A DNA stretch of 64,000 bases. Source: Curtobacterium flaccumfaciens. Its GTDB lineage: Bacteria; Actinomycetota; Actinomycetes; Actinomycetales; Microbacteriaceae. Where the stretch lies: contig NZ_JABMCF010000033.1 of assembly GCF_013359815.1 (NCBI RefSeq), forward strand, positions 62,001 to 126,000, in the 5' to 3' direction. The position numbers and the translations under genes were made by a program. Position 1 is the stretch's first letter; every line of letters starts with the position of its first letter. Below are positions 59,746 to 64,000 of this stretch, one piece after another. A model generated the notes under the pieces. That model was given only the letters and a program-made list of their open reading frames with translations. It was not told where the DNA came from and made no database searches.

Positions 59746-60282
59746 ATGGAGCGTTCGGAGATCCTCGCCGCGGCTGCCGCCGCGCACGCCGCCCGCATCG
59801 CAGCGGCGGGTGGTGACGACGTCGCAGCGCGTGAACGTGCCGACAGCGTCCGGCGCCGGGCCGACGGGCTCACCGACCGGTACGACACGGTCGAGGGCTC
59901 GGACACCGAGTCCGATGCACGTGACGCCGCACGCCGTCGCGCGGGAGAGGCGGACCGCGCCGCCTCGCGCACCGAGGGCGTGCTGTCGGACTGGCACCGG
60001 ATGGGCACCCGTCGTGGCGTCACCCCCGACGCCCAGGTCCGCACGGCGTGGACCGTGACCGGGGTCCCCGAGCGCGGCGACGCCCGCGCGCTCGCGAACG
60101 TGCTGCTCTCCACCGCGGGGCATGCCGGACGCGTCGCCGACGCCGCCCGACGCAACCCCGCCCTGTCCGGCGCCGCGAGTGCCGCCGCCCGACGGACCGT
60201 GCGCCGCTACACCGACCACGGTGCGGACATGGCTTCGTTGGGGGACGTCCTGGGCGACGGCCCCGTCGACGACGAGCGCTGA
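59746..60282 (+). CDS. Hypothetical Ala/Arg/Asp-rich protein
   Basis: 178 aa, no membrane segment. Mostly helical and highly charged (AARERADSVRRRADGLTDRY, ARRRAGEADRAASRT), with SDWHRMGTRRGVTPD in the middle and a C-terminal repeat of Ala-Arg helices. ATG 59746 chosen over 59713. No family recognised; strong codon bias suggests it is real. Confidence 0.6.
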   Translation: MERSEILAAAAAAHAARIAAAGGDDVAARERADSVRRRADGLTDRYDTVEGSDTESDARDAARRRAGEADRAASRTEGVLSDWHRMGTRRGVTPDAQVRTAWTVTGVPERGDARALANVLLSTAGHAGRVADAARRNPALSGAASAAARRTVRRYTDHGADMASLGDVLGDGPVDDER

Positions 60283-60328
60283 GCCCGATCCGCGGATTGG
60301 ACCGCTCCCGTCCTCATCAGGCCTTCTG

Positions 60329-60400
60329 TGGACCGATCCAAACGACCTGACGACAGAATGTCCAATTGACAGGACATGGATTCGGGTTACGATCGGTCCA
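60329..60400. promoter_or_regulatory. Inverted TGGACCGATC repeats at the sugar-porter promoter
   Basis: TGGACCGATC (60329-60338) and its exact inverse (60391-60400) flank the promoter; a third partial copy (TGGACCG) is at 60298-60304. The downstream copy overlaps the -10. Also TGTCC/GGACA inverted about 60359-60376. Pattern fits a sugar-responsive repressor acting at two sites. Confidence 0.55.
60366..60393 (+). promoter_or_regulatory. Sugar-porter promoter
   Basis: TTGACA (60366-60371), a perfect -35, then 16 bp and TACGAT (60388-60393). Leader of about 40 bases to the ATG. Confidence 0.7.
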
Positions 60401-60437
60401 CGCACTGACGCGCGATCACCGACGAAGGAGTCACCGA

Positions 60438-61895
60438 ATGGTCGACATCAAACCGACAGCCCCGACTGTCGCACTGCCCCCGTTGGGGACCGGGCCGCAC
60501 CGCCGACGACTCGGTGTGCTGGCCCTCGTCGCCACGTTCGGCGGGTTGCTCTTCGGGTACGACACCGGTGTCATCAACGGTGCCCTGAACCCGATGAAGG
60601 CGGAGCTCGGCCTCACGAACTTCACCGAGGGTGTCGTCACCAGCTCGCTGCTCTTCGGCGCCGCGATCGGCGCCATGCTCGGCGGCCGCATCGCCGACGG
60701 CTGGGGTCGCCGCAAGACGATCATCCTGCTCGCCGTCACGTTCTTCGTCGGCACGCTGATCTGCGTGTTCGCGCCGACGTTCGAGGTCATCGTCATCGGT
60801 CGTGTGCTCCTCGGCCTCGCGGTGGGTGGTGCCTCCACGGTGGTGCCGGTGTTCCTCGCCGAACTCGCACCGTACGAGATCCGCGGGTCGCTGTCCGGCC
60901 GCAACGAGCTCATGATCGTGATCGGTCAGCTCGCCGCGTTCGTGGTCAACGCCTTCATCGGCAACATCTGGGGCGAGGGCAACGGCGTCTGGCGCGTCAT
61001 GCTGGCCGTCTGCGCGCTCCCCGCGATCGCGCTGTTCGTCGGCATGCTCCGGGTGCCGGAGTCGCCGCGCTGGCTCGCGTCGAAGGACCGCTACGACGAG
61101 GCGCTCTCGGTCCTCGAGCAGGTCCGGACCACCGATCGGGCCCGCGCCGAGCTCGACGACATCAAGCGGAGCAACGACCTCGAAGCGAAGGTCGAGCGTG
61201 TCAGCGGCTGGCACACGCTGCGCGGGAACAAGTGGCTCATCCGCATCGTGCTCATCGGCGCCGGGCTCGGCGTCGCGCAGCAGCTCACCGGCATCAACTC
61301 GATCATGTACTACGGCCAGACCGTGCTCATCGAGTCCGGGTTCCAGGCGTCGGCCGCCCTCATCGCGAACATCGCCCCCGGCGTGATCGCCGTCGTCGGT
61401 GGCGTCATCGCGCTGTACAACATGGAGAAGATCAACCGCCGCACGACGCTGATCCTCGGGTTCACGCTGACGACGATCTGCCACTTCCTCATCGGCATCG
61501 CGTCGGTGGCGCTGCCCGAGGGCAACCCGGCTCGCCCGTGGGTCATCCTGTTCCTGGTCGTCGCGTTCGTCGGCTCGATGCAGACCTTCCTCAACATCGC
61601 CGTGTGGGTCGTCCTGTCCGAGATCTTCCCGACGCAGATCCGTGCGCTCGGCATGGGCATCTCGGTCTTCTGCCTCTGGATCGCGAACGCGTTCCTCGGG
61701 CTGTACTTCCCGACGATCGTCGCCGCGACCGGCATCACCGGGACCTTCTTCGGCTTCGGGGTCGTCGGGCTGCTGGCGCTGCTCTTCATCTGGAAGTTCG
61801 TGCCGGAGAGCCGTGGTCGCACCCTCGAAGAGGTCGAAGAGGGCGTCACCACCGGCAACATCTTCACCGTCCCCGTGAAGGCGTCGCGCCGCTAG
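60438..61895 (+). CDS. Sugar porter family MFS transporter
   Basis: 485 aa, 12 helices. Sugar-porter signatures: FGYDTGVINGAL, GGRIADGWGRRKTI, VPESPRWLASKDRYDEA, GVAQQLTGINSIMYYG and VPESRGRTLEEVEE. Probably an H+-coupled importer of a monosaccharide or inositol. ATG 60438 with AAGGAG. Preceded by a strong promoter with operator-like inverted repeats and followed by a hairpin. The signature residues alone do not give the sugar. Confidence 0.93.
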   Translation: MVDIKPTAPTVALPPLGTGPHRRRLGVLALVATFGGLLFGYDTGVINGALNPMKAELGLTNFTEGVVTSSLLFGAAIGAMLGGRIADGWGRRKTIILLAVTFFVGTLICVFAPTFEVIVIGRVLLGLAVGGASTVVPVFLAELAPYEIRGSLSGRNELMIVIGQLAAFVVNAFIGNIWGEGNGVWRVMLAVCALPAIALFVGMLRVPESPRWLASKDRYDEALSVLEQVRTTDRARAELDDIKRSNDLEAKVERVSGWHTLRGNKWLIRIVLIGAGLGVAQQLTGINSIMYYGQTVLIESGFQASAALIANIAPGVIAVVGGVIALYNMEKINRRTTLILGFTLTTICHFLIGIASVALPEGNPARPWVILFLVVAFVGSMQTFLNIAVWVVLSEIFPTQIRALGMGISVFCLWIANAFLGLYFPTIVAATGITGTFFGFGVVGLLALLFIWKFVPESRGRTLEEVEEGVTTGNIFTVPVKASRR

Positions 61896-61914
61896 TCCGC
61901 TCCACGCCGCACCG

Positions 61915-61967
61915 AGTGCGCAGAAGACGTCGGGTCGCCCCAGGGCACCCGGCGTCTTCTGCGCACT
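61915..61967 (+). terminator. 21-bp-stem terminator
   Basis: Arms 61915-61935 (AGTGCGCAGAAGACG...) and 61947-61967, one mismatch, 11-base loop, 20 bp after the transporter stop. Confidence 0.8.
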
Positions 61968-62004
61968 GGATCCACGGTCGCCGCCCGGTTGGTTGCATGG
62001 AGGC

Positions 62005-62709
62005 GTGACGGAACTGGTGCTGCAGGACTTCCCGACCGCCCTCAACGTGGTGTGCTCCGCGCTGCTCGTGGTCGCCGTCGGGTGTGCGGCGTTCGTGGCG
62101 GTCGACGTGGTGCGTCGGCCGCCGCACATGCGCGTCATGGCGTTCGTGTGGCCGCTCACGATGCTGTTCGGCAGCGTCGTCTGGCTCGTCTTCTACCTGC
62201 GTCGGGGGCGGGCCACGGCGCCCGGCCACGGACGGTGGGCGGGCACCGCGATCGACACGAGCCACTGCGGGGCCGGCTGCGCCCTCGGTGACCTGATCGG
62301 CGAGTTCGGGCTCGCGGCGTTCCCGGCGCTCGGGGTGGCGGTCGGCCTGGGGTCGCTCTACCAGGACCGGATGGTCGCCGGGTGGATCGTCGACTTCGTC
62401 ATCGCGTTCGTGCTCGGCATCGCGTTCCAGTACTTCGCCATCGCGCCGATGCGGGGCCTCGGCGTCCGGGCCGGGCTCGTCGCCGCGCTCAAGGCCGACA
62501 CACTGTCGATCATCGCGTGGCAGGTGGGCATGTACGGCCTGATGGCGGTGTGGCAGCTGGTCGTGTTCCCGGCGCTCGTCGGCGGGCGCGCGAGCGTCTT
62601 CTCGCCGGAGTTCTGGGTGGCGATGCAGCTGGCGATGGTGGCCGGCTTCGTCGGCTCCTACCCCGTGAACGCGTGGCTGGTGCGTCGGGGCATCAAGGAG
62701 GCCATGTGA
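62005..62709 (+). CDS. DUF4396 family membrane protein
   Basis: 234 aa. Six or seven helices; the soluble-loop motif SHCGAGCALGDLIGE (His-Cys...Cys) and the C-terminal SPEFWVAMQLAMVAGFVGSYPVNAWLVRRGIKEAM are typical of DUF4396. The Cys/His pattern suggests metal or redox sensitivity; members often neighbour copper or heavy-metal genes, though none adjoins here. GTG 62005 with GGAGG. Confidence 0.88.
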   Translation: MTELVLQDFPTALNVVCSALLVVAVGCAAFVAVDVVRRPPHMRVMAFVWPLTMLFGSVVWLVFYLRRGRATAPGHGRWAGTAIDTSHCGAGCALGDLIGEFGLAAFPALGVAVGLGSLYQDRMVAGWIVDFVIAFVLGIAFQYFAIAPMRGLGVRAGLVAALKADTLSIIAWQVGMYGLMAVWQLVVFPALVGGRASVFSPEFWVAMQLAMVAGFVGSYPVNAWLVRRGIKEAM

Positions 62710-62721
62710 CGGACCAGCGAA

Positions 62722-62826
62722 CGGACGGGAGGCCCGGTGCCAGCTGGCACCGTCCTCCCTCGCAGGCTCGGTCGGCGCGCCCCGCGCAACGCTTCGCGTT
62801 GCCGCTGAGCGGGGCGCGCCCGTCCG
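62722..62826. terminator. Nested hairpin element
   Basis: Outer stem CGGACGGG (62722-62729) / CCCGTCCG (62819-62826) encloses a perfect 18-bp palindrome CGGTGCCAGCTGGCACCG (62735-62752) and a second hairpin with 12-bp arms GGCGCGCCCCGC (62774-62785 / 62809-62820) and an inner GCAACGC/GCGTTGC stem. The outer 8-bp arm and the inner 12-bp arm share two bases, so they compete or stack. Lies between convergent genes. Confidence 0.65.
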
Positions 62827-62839
62827 TCCTGTGGGCGCG

Positions 62840-63838
62840 CTACGGGCGCAGGAGCACCTTGCCGACGCGGCCGGCGGTGTCGCTGGCGCGCACGGCGTCG
62901 CGGACCTGCTCGAAGGCGAAGGTCTCGGCGACGGGGAGCGTCAGCGAGCCGTCGAGCACGCGGGTGATGAGCTCACCGAAGAGCTGCCCCTTCGTCTCGG
63001 CCGGCATCGTCTTGCTGACGACGGAGCCCCAGAAGCCCTTCACGGTGAGCTGGCCGAAGATGACCTTGCCCGACGGGATCTCGAGCGTCGGCGACGCCAT
63101 CGCGCCGAAGACGACGAGGGTGGCGTTCTCGCCCAGCACGGACGCGATGTCGCCGGCGGCCTTGCCACCGACCGACTCGACGCCCGCGATGATCGGGGCA
63201 CCACCGGTGATCGCGGCGACCTGGTCCTGCCAGTCGTCGGCGTCGGTGGCGACGATGCGCTCGATGCCCTGCTCGCGGAGCTCGTCGACACCGGCGGCGC
63301 GACGGACGAGTCCGATCACGTTGATGCCGCGGGCGGCGCCGAGCTGGGCGACCATGCGTCCGACCGCACCGTTGGCGGCGTTCTGGATGATCCAGTCGCC
63401 CTCGTGCAGGTCGAGCGAGTGCAGCAGGCTGATGGCGCTGAACGGCATCGAGACGAGCTGGGCGGCGGCCTCGTCGGTCATCGCGTCCGGCACCGGGACG
63501 AGCCCGGCGGCGCTGGCGGTGTAGTACTCGGCCCAGACGCCGAAGGCACCGCCGGCGACGCGCTGGCCGACCTGCAGGTTCGTGACGCCCTCGCCGAGGG
63601 CCTCGACGACACCGAGTGCCTCGGTGCCCGAGGCGGCGGGGAGCTCCGGCTTGAAGCCGTAGGTGCCGCGGACGGTCCACAGGTCGTGGTTGTGGATGGG
63701 GGAGAGGACCGTGCGGACGAGGACCTCGCCGGCGCCGGGCGTCGGGACGGGGCGCTCATGCACCTCGAGGACGTCGGCGGGCTCGGCGAACGTCTCGTGG
63801 ATGACGGCGCGCATGGTGGTGGGGATGGTGGTGCTCAT
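62840..63838 (-). CDS. Zinc-free MDR oxidoreductase (quinone/enoyl reductase type)
   Basis: 332 aa of the medium-chain dehydrogenase superfamily. LSPIHNHDLWTVRGTYGFKPELP and SGTEALGVVEALGEGV in the GroES part, NAANGAVGRMVAQLGAARGINVIGLVRR as the nucleotide-binding fold. No catalytic-zinc Cys/His set. Resembles MECR/ETR-like enoyl reductases and quinone oxidoreductases. ATG 63838; gene 4 bp after an Ohr-type gene, so detoxification of oxidised lipids or electrophiles is plausible. Confidence 0.88.
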   Translation of the reverse strand: MSTTIPTTMRAVIHETFAEPADVLEVHERPVPTPGAGEVLVRTVLSPIHNHDLWTVRGTYGFKPELPAASGTEALGVVEALGEGVTNLQVGQRVAGGAFGVWAEYYTASAAGLVPVPDAMTDEAAAQLVSMPFSAISLLHSLDLHEGDWIIQNAANGAVGRMVAQLGAARGINVIGLVRRAAGVDELREQGIERIVATDADDWQDQVAAITGGAPIIAGVESVGGKAAGDIASVLGENATLVVFGAMASPTLEIPSGKVIFGQLTVKGFWGSVVSKTMPAETKGQLFGELITRVLDGSLTLPVAETFAFEQVRDAVRASDTAGRVGKVLLRP

Positions 63839-63841
63839 GGG

Positions 63842-64000
63842 TCAGTCCTCCGAGACGACGATGGTGACGTCGATGTTGCCGCGGGTCGCGTTCGAGTACG
63901 GGCAGACCTGGTGGGCCGCGTCGGCGAGGGCCTGGGCCTGGTCGTGCTCCAGGCCGGGGATGACGACCTCGAGCATGACGGCGAGCTGGTAGCCACCGTT
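63842..64000 (-). CDS. ohr: Organic hydroperoxide resistance protein (Ohr/OsmC), C-terminal part
   Basis: Only the last 52 residues lie in the window: NGGYQLAVMLEVVIPGLEHD, the peroxidatic-partner motif HQVCPYSNATRGNIDVT, then the stop at 63842. The VCPYS Cys is the resolving or second reactive Cys of Ohr. The rest lies beyond 64000. Thiol peroxidase acting on organic hydroperoxides; operon with the MDR oxidoreductase. Confidence 0.9.
   Translation of the reverse strand, partial: NGGYQLAVMLEVVIPGLEHDQAQALADAAHQVCPYSNATRGNIDVTIVVSED

Overview
The window is GC-rich (roughly 70%), densely packed bacterial chromosome. Codon use, GTG/TTG starts, many 4-bp stop/start overlaps (ATGA, GTGA) and family content (DUF6421, LppP/LprE lipoprotein, fused OleBC, the Asp23/DUF2273/DUF6286/AmaP cluster) point to an actinobacterium of the Microbacteriaceae, most like Curtobacterium. 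The genus is inferred from gene style, not proven. I see no rRNA, tRNA, CRISPR array, integrase or transposase.

Layout. 1-2721 (-): threonine-aldolase-type lyase (cut by the window edge), SDR and DUF6421 operon. 2795-5170: small membrane and secreted unknowns and a TetR regulator. 5253-11848: a split 5-oxoproline (pyroglutamate) module. A GntR/FCD regulator is divergent from DUF969-DUF979-DUF2891, and pxpA-pxpB-pxpC lies a few kb away. Both operons carry the same 11-bp palindrome at their 5' ends. 12375-18651: SLC45-like transporter, DivIVA-motif protein, DUF3892 protein, alpha/beta hydrolase, LppP/LprE lipoprotein, a pair of paralogous membrane proteins and a YeiH-type permease. 18729-19570: DUF2975 plus XRE pair.

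19588-32520 is the most interesting block. A ten-gene minus-strand operon encodes a ribose-type ABC transporter, a RutA-like flavin monooxygenase, a nitrilase-superfamily amidohydrolase, an amidase, a DHA2 exporter, an N-carbamoylsarcosine-amidase-like hydrolase, and TetR and GntR/UTRA regulators. It is divergent from two flavin reductases that could supply reduced flavin. The shared intergenic region holds four 5-mers at exact 11-bp spacing that match a GlnR box. I read this as a nitrogen-scavenging pathway for a cyclic ureide or pyrimidine-like compound, with a gene set unlike the E. coli rut operon.

32652-41581: ABC-2 exporter, two-component system, small regulators, MFS/TetR pair, Tat-type esterase and a RimB-like retropepsin-fold protein. 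41669-47818: RimK-like ligase with an RCK_C tail, then oleA-oleBC-oleD for long-chain olefin synthesis, with a 104-bp hairpin insert between oleBC and oleD. 47794-52294: GGCT-like membrane protein and the Asp23 envelope-stress cluster, including an Asp23-LEA fusion and CsbD. 52464-56533: AraC regulator and csoR-copZ-copA copper efflux. 56771-58492: pgi. 58708-64000: LysM lipoprotein, a small unknown, sugar-porter MFS with a clear promoter, DUF4396, MDR oxidoreductase and the end of an Ohr protein.

A family of long GGAGGC-containing hairpins recurs between genes and appears in two coding regions. All coordinates and motifs were read by eye; no search or folding program was run.
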